NCBI RefSeq assembly: GCF_016545825.1
Contig: NC_052613.1
Span: 34,608,844-34,672,843, forward strand
Length of the DNA stretch: 64,000 nt
Reading direction: 5' to 3'
Source: Eucalyptus grandis
Lineage: Eukaryota > Streptophyta > Magnoliopsida > Myrtales > Myrtaceae
Of the stretch, positions 32,613 to 42,997 are shown piece after piece. The position numbers were made by a program, and so were the translations under genes. The notes below the pieces were generated by a model. It was given only the letters and a program-made list of their open reading frames with translations. It ran no database searches and was not told the DNA's origin. Every line of letters starts with the position of its first letter. Position 1 is the first letter of the stretch.

Positions 32613-32715
32613 CTTCCGGAGAGCCGAAGACAACCTGATGGCCAACGGCCTCAATCCCGCGAGCAGCGAGCTCGGGCTTATCAGCATAGAAACGATTGCA
32701 ATATGAAGACACCAT
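32613..32715 (-). CDS. Orphan first coding exon of unknown function, unit B
   Basis: ATG at 32,715 encodes MVSSYCNRFYADKPELAARG, then IEAVGHQVVFGSPEG and a GTAGAA donor at 32,612. It differs from the unit-A exon only near the initiator. Upstream 5' UTR sequence, including the CT tract seen in unit A, is deleted. No downstream exon was found. Confidence 0.45.
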
Positions 32716-33069
32716 TTCGGTCAAGAGGCTGGGCTTGTCGAGGATGAATTTATAATTTTTTATTTATTTATTGACATATTGACCAACATGAAATTAATGT
32801 TCACAAGCTAAACCCTATTTCACTGTTCGACCCAAAAAAAAAAAAAAAAAAACTACTTCACTGATTGAATGGAGACTTTGATCGATTTTAATTCAATAGT
32901 TCCTGAATTTTTTTTTATTTTGGTTTATTTGATCCCGTCAAAGAAACTCGACATCTCAATGGAGAGAGAAACCAAAATACCTATTGGATTTCCAATGCAC
33001 TACAAAATTAATAATCCAACTGAAATTTCCTCTATTAACATTTACAAATTGATATACTGCATCCTATTA
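32716..33069. other. Duplicated non-coding DNA, unit B
   Basis: Collinear with about 26,050-26,400. It contains a poly(A) tract at 32,835-32,851. The open frame at 32,869-33,147 is not conserved with unit A. Confidence 0.5.
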
Positions 33070-33412
33070 GAGGTGCGGACACCTCAAGTGTCAAAACTTG
33101 GCATAGGTAGAAATATAAGTGCCAAAACTTCCAAAAGATACACTTAAGTTCCAAGATCGAAAAGAAATAAACACTTAAATGCCAACAGCGACCCACATCT
33201 GATTTTCGACGAGCCACATCAAATTGCCGACGGTCTCATAGACCGATTATATTAATAAAATAATGTTATGTCAGATTTCCAGTGAGCCTCACTGGAGTTA
33301 GCACTTAAGTGTCCAATTTTCCAAAGAAGTGACACTTAAATGTATTTTGGAAGTTTTGGTACTTATATATCCTCCAGTGCCAAGTTTTGGCACTTGAGAT
33401 GTACCTCTTCTG
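33070..33412. mobile_element. MITE with long terminal inverted repeats, unit B only (343 bp)
   Basis: The left arm (GAGGTGCGGACACCTCAAG, TGTCAAAACTTGGCA, AAGTGCCAAAACTTCC) is mirrored at the right end (GGAAGTTTTGGTACTTATA, GTGCCAAGTTTTGGCAC, TTGAGATGTACCTCT) over about 100 bp. Flanks ATCCTATTA and ATGCTATTA form an imperfect 9-bp target duplication, as in Mutator-type elements. Unit A has the single empty site ATACTATTA at 26,392-26,400. Confidence 0.75.
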
Positions 33413-34171
33413 ATGCTATTAATTGATATAAGATTTTCCTGATGTCACAATGTTCACGGCTCATATCCAATGATTTTACTGGCGTTTGACCTGGTCCGAG
33501 CACCGTATCCCTCGCCACCCGGTCAAATGTCTAGAATAAGCGGTTTGTCTTTATCGTAGTCATGTTCATAGTTACAAGCGTATAGAATTAAATTAGGAAA
33601 CCACCAACACTTTTGGCTATTGAAAGTACTTCAAAAGTGGTTTTGTGTAGGGAAAATCACCCATTTAGTCCTAAACTATTGTATAGATACCAAACTAATC
33701 TTAAATATTTCAATTTTGTCAATTCAAGTCTAAATCTTTATGCAAAATTTCAATGTAATCCTACTAGTCAATTTTCATTGGAAATCGTTGATGTGACAGG
33801 CCAATCATCACCAGCTAGTTTTTGTCATGATGTAAAGTGATATATTTGAATTAACAACATTAAGATTAGCCTGGTAATTAGGTATAGTCCGTTGACAAGA
33901 TTCGACCCATGTGCATTAAGTTTTGATTTGGGATTTGAAAAGGGTTTGAGAGCATTCTTGTTTATCCCGAGAGTGGGGCTTAATTCAGTGCACAAATAGT
34001 AGGACGCAATTCACCAAAAGAAGACACAATAGGAAGCGAATTTGATTGTTGTTCAAGATATTATTAAGCGCTCACAATGCCACCTTTATTGAAGCAAATA
34101 GTAACCAAACAAAACGTGTAAATCCAGCAAGCATTTTGCTTCTTGTTCTCTAAGGCAGTTTCATCCATGCT
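33413..34171. other. Duplicated non-coding DNA before defensin-like copy C
   Basis: Collinear with 26,400-27,112. No gene; the frame at 33,613-33,840 is not conserved. Confidence 0.5.
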
Positions 34172-34477
34172 TTAGCCCTCGTCCGCCACACCACCACAGA
34201 TGCATCGGCCGTCGTCACACTTGCTATTGCGGCGTCCGTCGCAATATTTAAAGCAATCTTCTGAAGTAAAGCACTGGCTTGACGGTCTCACTGTCAAATC
34301 TCTTGCTCCTGTCTCAAGCATCAAACATGTGTATACAAAGTTCAGCGTGAAAACCATTTCCATATCGTGATCGAAAAACTATATAAACAAGAAGAGGCAC
34401 GTTTCATGGGAAAGCGTACATGTTGATACGAGCACAAGGGTCACTAAGAAAGCCAAAGAGAGAGAAGCTCTTGCCAT
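34172..34477 (-). pseudogene. Defensin-like peptide gene, copy C (diverged, splice acceptor lost)
   Basis: Exon 1 (34,477-34,420) encodes the signal peptide MARASLSLAFLVTLVLVST, ending at a weaker GTACGC donor. The exon 2 region ends in TAA at 34,174-34,172. Compared with copies A and B, two bases are deleted at the acceptor (A/B: ACATAGGTTTG; C: ACATGTTTG), removing the AG. A nearby downstream AG would either create a stop or need an alternative site (CAAGAG, then ATTTGAC). The mature region keeps six cysteines (CFTSEDCFKYC, SKCDDGRCIC) but lacks the two others of copy B. It may be a pseudogene or a neofunctional six-cysteine form. A TATA box (TATATATAGG, minus) lies about 80 bp upstream. 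Confidence 0.6.
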
Positions 34478-34639
34478 TTCTCTTGGATGGATGCAGCTGA
34501 TTCTTTTTGAGCTGTATTACTTTGATGTCTTTGTGACAGAATGAAGAGAATGAGCCTATATATACAGGACATGAGTATTTTGATTTGGCAAATCAAGAAT
34601 AGAAATGGCAATCTAATGTTTCTTTGTCGGGTCATTGCA

Positions 34640-35262
34640 TGATAATGAGGTTTCTAAATTGTACAGCCGGCAAGATCACTTGCCATTAGTTCTCGATAAA
34701 GGTGATTGCCATAGTGAATGATGCGTGACATGGCAAAACTATGTCGGTCTCCATCTCCAGTCTCCTATTTGTAGTACTGTTATCGTGAATTGCTCAAATG
34801 CCGAAAATTAGTATTGAGAATGCCACGGATTGACAAGAGACAAAATTGCCCATAACTCAGCTTTGAAGGAGGTAATCCAAGGTATTACTTGGTGCAAATA
34901 TCTTATTTCCTGAGCGTTTCAAGTTCCAAGCTTTGTTTTGCAATCCGCCGTGCCAATTAGTTTCAAAGTTCACGTAAGAATTATTACAATCGATGCGTAA
35001 AGTCTTTGCATAATCGATGCAAAATTCATTCAGCTATAAATAAGGTAAAATGGGTCAATATAATGAGAAGAAAAAAAAGTGTTTCTCGAAAGTGTTCCCG
35101 GGAACAAGAAACAATTTTTTCAATTTCTTGTTTCTGTTCCAAATCTATTCCCAGGAACAAAAGTGTAAACAAACACATTTCTGTTTTTCTTTTGTTCTCC
35201 AGAACAAAAGAACAAAAATTTGTGTTCCGGGGAACAGAAACAGAAATAAACAAACACGCCCT
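34640..35262. other. Intergenic DNA
   Basis: No gene seen. Part of it (34,740-34,900) is similar to 36,075-36,250 (ATGTCGGTCTCCATCTCC, AATTAGTATTG, ACAAGAGACA), a dispersed duplication. 35,060-35,265 contains palindromic GTTCC/GGAAC-rich sequence, possibly a small MITE. Confidence 0.4.
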
Positions 35263-35893
35263 TAAGGTCTACATGGCAACGTTCCAATTTTCTTTTATTC
35301 TTTTGTTCTTTTATTTTCCAAAATAGAAAAAAAAAAACAAAAACAAAACAAAAATTCGTTTGCTAACATCAGTTAATTTTTCTATTCCTCAAAATAGATT
35401 AGTGGCCAGGCAATAGATTTGAAATTAAAAAAAAAAAAAAAAAGTAACTTATTGTTCCAAGGAATAATTTCTAGAGTAAGTTATTTCATATCTTTTCTTA
35501 TATATATATATTCTTCTTCTTCCTCTTCTATCCGTTCACTAGAGCCTCGCCATCAACGCTCCCCCATCGCTGTCCCCGCCGCCCCGGTCGTCATCCGCCA
35601 TCACCATTTGTCGCTACCATTACCCGCCGCCACCTGGCGACCGACTAGAGAAGAAAGAGTAAGAGAAGAAAAAAAGAAAAGAAAAGAAAATTTTCAAAAT
35701 ATTATTAAAAATTCAAAGAAATTATACACCACAATTTGGCAAATGCACTCCTATGCTTTTTCTATTTCGGACATAGAAATTTTGTATAGTTATCAAATAA
35801 CACGTGTTATTTTACTCATAACTATTTTAAGGAATAAAAAAATTAAAACAAATTGTTACTTGAAACAGAAATGTTACCGAATACACCCTAGGC
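35263..35893. mobile_element. MITE-like element with GG(C/T)AAC ends
   Basis: Left AAGGTCTACATGGCAACGTT and the reverse-complemented right end GGGTGTATTCGGTAACATTT form imperfect inverted termini. A GC-rich core (35,530-35,650) with CCGCC words is flanked by AT-rich arms, the same architecture as the elements at 531, 27,733 and 31,482. The open frame 35,419-35,904 is a by-product. Confidence 0.5.
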
Positions 35894-37275
35894 ACCCTTA
35901 CTAATTAAGGCATGGACTTGTGTGTATATTAGACACGCTAGACGAGTTCAGTTTTTCATATCAGCCAAGCTGCACGCATTTTTATGTTTAGGCCATTTAT
36001 CTAGTTCTTGGCTCGTATTCTACTTTATTCATAACTTCACAACCCCTTTCGAATTTCTAGGATTGTACCAAAATTATGTCGGTCTCCATCTCCGGTCTTC
36101 TGTTTGTGGTAGTGTTACTGTTAATTCCCCAGATGCCGATAATTAGTATTGGGCGTAACACCGATTGACAAGAGACACAATTGCCCATGACTCAGCTTTA
36201 AAGGAGGTAGTTTAACTTTTACTTAGTGCAATATCTTATGTCCTAAATGTTTCAAATTCCCTGCTTTGTTATACGGTCTGCCATGCCAATCATGCGTAAA
36301 GCCTTTGCATAATCAATGCAATACTCATTCAGCAAGATAAGGTAAAATGGATCAATATGATGATGAATGAGTCAGGTAAGGGTCAGGCAGATCTCTACCC
36401 CTTGAAAACTACTTGATTCATGACCCCCAACCTAACACCGATATTCAAACCCAACCGAACCAAGATGGCTTACAAGCCTATCCTCGTGATGGAGCTTGTA
36501 TTGTATGCCATCGCACGAGTCCAAGTCCTTGTCCTAGCCATTGCTCAAGGTATTAACGTGACGAGTCCTTGTCCTAGCCATCGCTCGAGGTATTAACGAG
36601 CTCGAGGTATTAATGAGATTGTAGGACGGAATGCACCGATTCATCCCCAATGCGTTCCTTGCATCAGATTTCACGGTTCCAACACAGCCAAAACTTGGTA
36701 TAACTTGCTATCTATGGCCTCGTCTACCCAAGGGCTCTCATCGATGACTGACGCTGCATGTTGTCGATTCTCTTCATTGTCGACAAGCTCAACCTGTTAA
36801 CTGATGACTTCTACTCTGACAAAACTCTATTCTTGCCTGACCGAGCATGCCACTCATCGATTTCAAGAGTTGGTTATTTTTTATTGCCGACATAGTACAA
36901 GATGAGCCCCCCCTGCCCAGAAACGTTTTTGATTGCTGAAAAGATTTCGTAATCACCATATAAGATATCAATTCCAGACATCTTATGATCGCAGAGCTTT
37001 GATAAAATCCACGACAAAGTAATTTTCAAGCATGTGAGCCATCTCAACTTCGTGTTTGAATATATCTGTTGTCATGGAGATAGTCTCACAAAAGTTCGAC
37101 ATTTCGCTATAGAAAAGCCTGTGGACATTTTGAGGCACAACAATTGAAAGCAATTACAAACCACTTTCAAGACAGAAAAGGAGACATACCAAGACTGCCC
37201 TTTATTCTACATTTTCAAAGATCTTCATAACTACATGCGTGCACGACTGTAGTTACTGTAGTTGAAGGATGCAGT
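35894..37275. other. Intergenic DNA downstream of the superoxide dismutase gene
   Basis: No coding gene recognised. A short tandem repeat of about 40 bp (CCTTGTCCTAGCCATTGCTC, AGGTATTAACG) lies at 36,520-36,610. The 3' UTR of the minus-strand SOD gene lies in 37,000-37,275. Confidence 0.4.
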
Positions 37276-40210
37276 TCATCCCTGAAGGCCAATAACCCCT
37301 GCCATAATGAAGAGGGAGAAGCAAACAGACTATGAGAAGTGGTAGGGGAAAAAAAAATCCCATGGCTGTCTGAGCTTTGTGCGTGCACCGTATGATGAAC
37401 ATGTTGAAGATGATGTCGAAATGTATAATTCACGAAAAGATCAAATAGACTTCATCTACAGATGCCTACTGTACCGCACCAACCTCTCTCAGCAATTAAA
37501 CGAGCAACAGAAAAGAAAAGAGCTGTAAAAGATCAACATAGAGGCAAGTGACATCTATCAGCTGACATTTCTCTGCCCACCTACAAGTGAGCTGCTAAAC
37601 CTTGGGCCAAATAAAAGCGGCATACTAAATTTCATATGATATGGATCTCTACGACATGACGCTGCAGTAAGTTAAAGCTAAAATGCTCACCGCAAGCAAC
37701 TCTGCCACCAGCATTCCCAGTTGTTTTGCTAAGTTCGTGCCCACCTGGGTATAGGAAAATAAAAACAAGTTACACTTTTTATAAATATAAAGAAGGCTCA
37801 CATGAAAAATTGCATCGCCTGGAGAGGTGGGAATAGTTTAAATAATCAATAGAAAGAAGATGCCAAGTTGAATATGCATTTTCCCTGTCACTTAAGCTAT
37901 TTGCCACAGCAAGAAGAAATCCATAGCATGATGATAAACACAACTGATACCCTAGTAGAACTGGAATAAACTAGGGAAGATGCCTACTAAATCAACACTC
38001 TTTTAGCTGGAGAACCTAGCATTTAAGATTGTTGAGGGCCTGTTTGGCATGAGAAAACATTTTCAGCTTTCATTTTCTGTGTTGTCTGAAACGTGTTGTG
38101 ATAGTGCAAGTGCAATTCTCTTTAGACGGTGACAATATGCTTGTATTCTATTGGTATTCCAAACCTGCATGCTTTCATTTGGAACAAGAGAACATTTTTA
38201 GCTTTCGTTTACTGTTTTCTCCAAAATGTTTTGTTGACAGAAGTGAAATTCTCTTCAGATGCTTGCTAACTATGTGCTTGTACTTCATTGGTATTCCAAT
38301 CCTGCACGATTTCATTAGGAATGAAAATACTAAAAGCATAGAAAGTTGCCTTCAGTTTTTTACTCTAGTTAAAGACAGTTTCTCTTATTTTTGTTTAGAA
38401 AACCGTTTTCAAACTACAGGAGTTATTCTCAATTTTCATTCTCTGATGCCTTACCACTAATTAGAAAAAACCAAACTGAAAACAGCAAATGTGGAAATTT
38501 TTACGAACTAAACACAGCCTAAATTCTCAGAAATTACCCTTCCCAAGATCATCAGGATCTCCATGAACAACGACAGCCCTTCCAACAATTGAGCTTGGTC
38601 CACTGAGAGGAATCTGCATAAAGGAAAGGGTCATCAAATTAAATTCTGCTTTAGGTTTCAAAGAAATCTAAAACATGGTAATTCAACACATAATGCTAGT
38701 TGCTAAGGATGGATGGATAGTAGAGAACCTGGTTATCAATGATTGTGAAACTAACAGTGCCTGAATCACAAGGAAAAGCATAGTTAATCACAGCTTCTAT
38801 CATATGCAAAACTGTAATGCTTGACAAAATGCAGATTCCAACAGGTGGGTAAAGTCACAACATCTTCAAGTATTTCCATCAACATTCATCTTGACATCAG
38901 CATTCGTAATTTTTATATTAGTAGTAAAGGAGGTTCAGTTGACTGTATAAAGCTTACCATCATCACCCACATTCACATTCCCCAAATCACCCGCATGACG
39001 GTTCTGGTCTTCAGGGGCTCCATGCTCTTTGCCACAAGGATTAAAGTGTGGTCCTGTGAATGTCATTTTCAAAGATCATAACAAGTCAATAAACTAAAGA
39101 TTTGGTTTATGTAAATGAAGAACTAGTCTATATGCTTTCTCATTAATAAGAAGACCACTGTAATCAAAAGATACCTGTTGACATACAGCCATTTGTGGTG
39201 TCTCCGAGAGCATGGACATGGAAACCATGAAGTCCAGGCTTAAGGCCAGACAGACTTCCAGTTACTGTGGTTGGGCCTGAAAAGAACAACGCAAGACCAA
39301 AAAAGATGAATGGAACCCTGAACATGAAAACACATGCGAGATTCTATAATCAGAGCGTTGCATTACCATCTCCTTCTTGAGTGAAGTAGACAGTTCCGCA
39401 GACACCCTCACTGCTCTTAAGCACAACAACAGCCTTCACCATCTTTCCTTGTGATCTAGACAGAAACAAAACAGAAAAAGCTAGATCAGCAATCATGCAA
39501 GCTTGAACAAAGAAAGAAACACCACATAAACAAATGGTCGTTCTGAAATGGTGAAAATGTAAACAATTAAGCCACAAAAACAAAGAAACGAAGCATAAAG
39601 AAACTGTGATGAAATCAACAATTAAAGCAGGAATATGGGTTCAAAAGAAGCCGCAAAGTCAACAGACTGACAGTACACAAGAAATTTCGAACTCCCATCG
39701 ATGACCCAGTTCCAGTAATATGCAAATTTCAGATCTGATGTTCCAAAAAGCTGGCTCTATCAGAACAAATTAAACTATATCTGAGCAAACTCATCTTCTC
39801 TCACTTCGATAGAGGAACTCAAAACCTAGTCAACTGGTGATACACACAAACAAAGAGACACCATCCCAACTCCGAGCTTTTTCCGCAGCAACGGAATCGC
39901 AGTACTTGCAACTATAAGAAAAGGGAAGTCTTCGCTCCTCAATCAAGACCAGATCTTTGAGGACCAAACCGATCAAAACCCATAACGAAAACAAGCCCAT
40001 CCGATCAAAGCATCAAAAGAAACAAAGATTTGTCAAAGAAGAACAATCCAACACTGCGGGTCACGTCCAGCATCAACCACTATGATGGTCATCTCAAAGA
40101 GCAGAAATTAAGTGAGAGAAAACGGGAAGAAGCTACCTCAGAGCACCCCTTTCTCGAGAGACAACGACACGCAGCGACGAAATAATCTACAGGCAGCAAA
40201 TGCGTGGAGG
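37276..40210 (-). CDS. CSD1: Cytosolic copper/zinc superoxide dismutase
   Basis: Dismutates superoxide to oxygen and hydrogen peroxide in the cytosol. A non-coding first exon ends at 40,137. Coding exons on the minus strand are 39442-39367 (within exon 39455-39367), 39276-39175, 39053-38958, 38760-38729, 38613-38538, 37744-37691 and 37298-37276. The total is 459 bp, encoding 152 aa, the usual length. All introns are GT-AG. Motifs include [13 protein letters not shown] at the N-terminus, [14 protein letters not shown] (copper/zinc histidines and disulphide cysteine), [35 protein letters not shown] and [16 protein letters not shown] at the C-terminus. No transit peptide, hence the cytosolic isoform. 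A miR398 site forms across the first splice junction, pointing to copper-dependent control. Confidence 0.96.
39450..40151 (-). promoter_or_regulatory. miR398 target site split by the 5'-UTR intron of the SOD gene
   Basis: Exon 1 ends with AAGGGGTGCTCTGAG (40,151-40,137) at a GTAGCT donor. Exon 2 begins ATCACA (39,455-39,450) after a TGTCTAG acceptor. Spliced together they make a 21-nt sequence closely matching the known miR398 site in the 5' leader of plant CSD1 mRNAs. Only the spliced transcript would be a target. Confidence 0.8.
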
Positions 40211-40240
40211 AAGACTCGGTTCTTCTGTGGAAATCCGACT

Positions 40241-40250
40241 CTTTTATAGG
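40241..40250 (-). promoter_or_regulatory. TATA box of the SOD gene
   Basis: CCTATAAAAG on the minus strand, about 90 bp upstream of the first-exon donor. It predicts transcription start near 40,210-40,220. Confidence 0.65.
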
Positions 40251-40259
40251 AGGAGATAA

Positions 40260-42997
40260 CAACGTGGGTCAGCTCCGGCCAGCTAGACAGAGGGAAGCCG
40301 GCCGTGCCTCTCATCCCCTCAACTACTACCTACACATGTACGGCCCGCCGTTTTTGATTCGTGAGGTGTCGTTTTCTGATTTGGTCTTCGTTTTCGTCTT
40401 TTTTTGTCAAAAAATATTATTTCGTGGATATAACAAAAGGTCCGGTCCAATTTTCACAGCTAGGATGACGATATGAGCTCAACCAATTGGAAAATTGGAA
40501 AAATTTGGGGAAATTAGATTTCGGTTTCGAGGTAGCATGTCGATAAATAGATTAGAAAGTGAAAATTGCTTGACCTAGGAATGGTATTGATGGGTCTGCG
40601 CTATTTATTAGACTTTCCTCCTATGCGTACGATTTTCAGCTCTGAATCAAGTGTACAAATTCTGACTCTTTCCAATAAATTAGTGAAAAAGTTAGATAGG
40701 TTGATGACCCAAATTAGGATCAAACAAAATATGCAATTTTCGATGTTTGCCTGTACAAAACGGGGAAAAGAATCTCCTACCCTCTTACATACACAAAAAG
40801 TAGGGCGATTGGTTCTGAGGTAAAAAAAAAAAAATTCCCGACTACCAATTGGAATCTAGTCTCATGCTTGATTTTAAATGATTGAAACCAAAAATTAAAC
40901 TAATCCATTCGGGAAGTGCTGATTCCTAAACCGACCAATTCGGAGTCAATTAACAAATTCACCCAGGATTTGGCCCATTTTATGTTTAAAATTGTACTCT
41001 TATAAAAAGATATTAAAGTTGTATCATTTCACTAGAACAACATTTATGAGTTAAGTAGTTATGTCGTTATTTCTTCATGTTGAAAATCATGGTTCATATT
41101 TAATTGGTGCAAAAGTAAATTCCTTTTTCTAAAAGAGGCTTAAAAATAATTAAAACCAGTTCAACTTGGGTCCATTCTAGTTTAATCAATTCCTAAATAG
41201 AACTGACACCTTCAACCTTGGAAATGGGAATTGAACTTGTCCTAGGTCGATTTTAGGTTTAATAAAAATCAAGAATTGGACTTTTGATCTAGTTCCTAGG
41301 TTGAATGAAACCTAGTACTCACCTCTAGTAAAAAGTTTTTCAAGTTTTTTAGAAAAAATTTCAGAAAAATCAAAAAAAATTATTAATATCACTTGAAATA
41401 ATTAATTGTTGAAAAATGTTTTCATTATTAAAAAAATATATGTTTAAATACTTTTTTGGGCAATGAAAATATTTTTAATTGATCATTTTCTAAAATGATA
41501 AGAGAGACATTTTAGAATTTTTTTTTCAAATCATCCATTTTTTTGAGAAATAAATGCCCTTTGTATTTTTTTATTTTTCTCACGACTTTATCATTATGCA
41601 CCGATATTTTGGAATATGAAACGGTTCCCTTGTGATGTGGCACGAAACATTGTAGGACATGTACTTTCTACAATGCAAGATTTGAAATGCTAGTATCTTT
41701 TAAAATTAAGTGAAGTAAGCTGTCTAAAAGCTTTTGCAATGTGTTATAATTACATTATAGAAATTGAAGCCCTAGTTTTTAAATCATTATCAAGAAGTCA
41801 TTTAAAATAGCTTCTTATGGCACATTTGATAACGATTCTTTTTTGGGAATAATTTTTTATTAGAAATATTTTTTTTTAATTATTCTATTTCTTGGAATAA
41901 TTTATAAGAAAATGAATACTTAATTGTCCAAAATTTATATTTAAGATAGAAATACGTTTAGTAAGATTTTTATTTTTTATTTTAAATACTTTTATTATTT
42001 TTTTTCTCTTTTTTTTTCTTCTTCTCCCTCCTTCTTGGTGGCAATCACGAGGCACGGCGATGGCTCGGCAACCGGCTAGGCAAGATTTGACAAGCTTGCT
42101 AGAGGCTCAAGTCTGGCCAAGGTTCCCAATCTTCCTCTAGGTGAGGTCAACTGGCCTAGCCATGGTGTTGTCGTGGCCGACGATGTTTAGGTGAGGTTGG
42201 CCCACTCTCGTTTGGCCAATGTCGGCCATGGCTAAGGCCAACGATCCAAAAGGAAAAGAAAAAAAAAAGAAAAGGAAAGAAAAAGAAGAAAAGAGAATAA
42301 AAGAGAATAGAAAAAAAAAATTAAAATTGACTCTAGAAATTGTTCTGGGAAAACATGAATCATTTTTTTCTACTTTTAATTTTATTTCAAATTTATTTTC
42401 AAAACAAAAAGGTTAATTTTTGTTCTTGAAAATAAAAAAAAATTACTAAATGATTTATGTTATTCTTTTACTTCTAGGAACAAAAGAATAAAATCAATTG
42501 TTCTCAAAAGTATCATCAAAATCAATTATTCCCGAAAATGCTGAAACTAGGCTCTATCAAACAGGCCCTACTTTTACTATTGTCCATCAAAATGAAATTT
42601 GATCAAAGGATGTACATGGGAAAAAAGAATCCGAATTTAATTGCCACGCCTTAGCTGACACGAAAGCATTTTGAACTGTGCTTTCCTTCCAACATGGAAT
42701 TGTCTTCTAACATTTTACTAAGAAGAATTATTAATCCGTCAAGTCCATCACAGGAAATCAAAATATGAAAAATAAAAATAAAAATAATTTCTCCCGGTTC
42801 CTGTTCTACCCCTCAGCTGTCCTTCCTTTTTCACTTTCCACCGAATTTTTCGTATTGCTGTTAGACCCCTCTACCCCTCTCTCTCTCTCTCTCTCTTTCT
42901 CTCTTCCCGTCGTCGACTCCCATTTCCAGCTCTTCCGATCGACTTCGCCGGCGAAAAGCTAGCGTTTTTCCGGGCGCCCATTTCGCGACTTTGGAAG
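40260..42997. other. Intergenic DNA with degraded transposon remnants
   Basis: No gene recognised. 40,460-41,330 has CCAATTGG/CCTAGGTTG-type words and ends GTACTCACCTCTAG, resembling a decayed hAT-type element. 41,815-42,575 has TTTGATAACGATTC and TCTATCAAACAGGCC near-inverted ends, a GAGGTTGGC-rich core (42,040-42,240) and TATTCC/GGAATA arms, resembling the MITE class at 531. A (CT)n tract at 42,876-42,904 precedes the next gene and probably lies in its 5' UTR. Confidence 0.4.

Noticed and set aside
35419..35904. 161-aa frame
   Set aside because: Lies wholly inside a MITE-like element, with poly(A)-derived lysines and GC-core residues.
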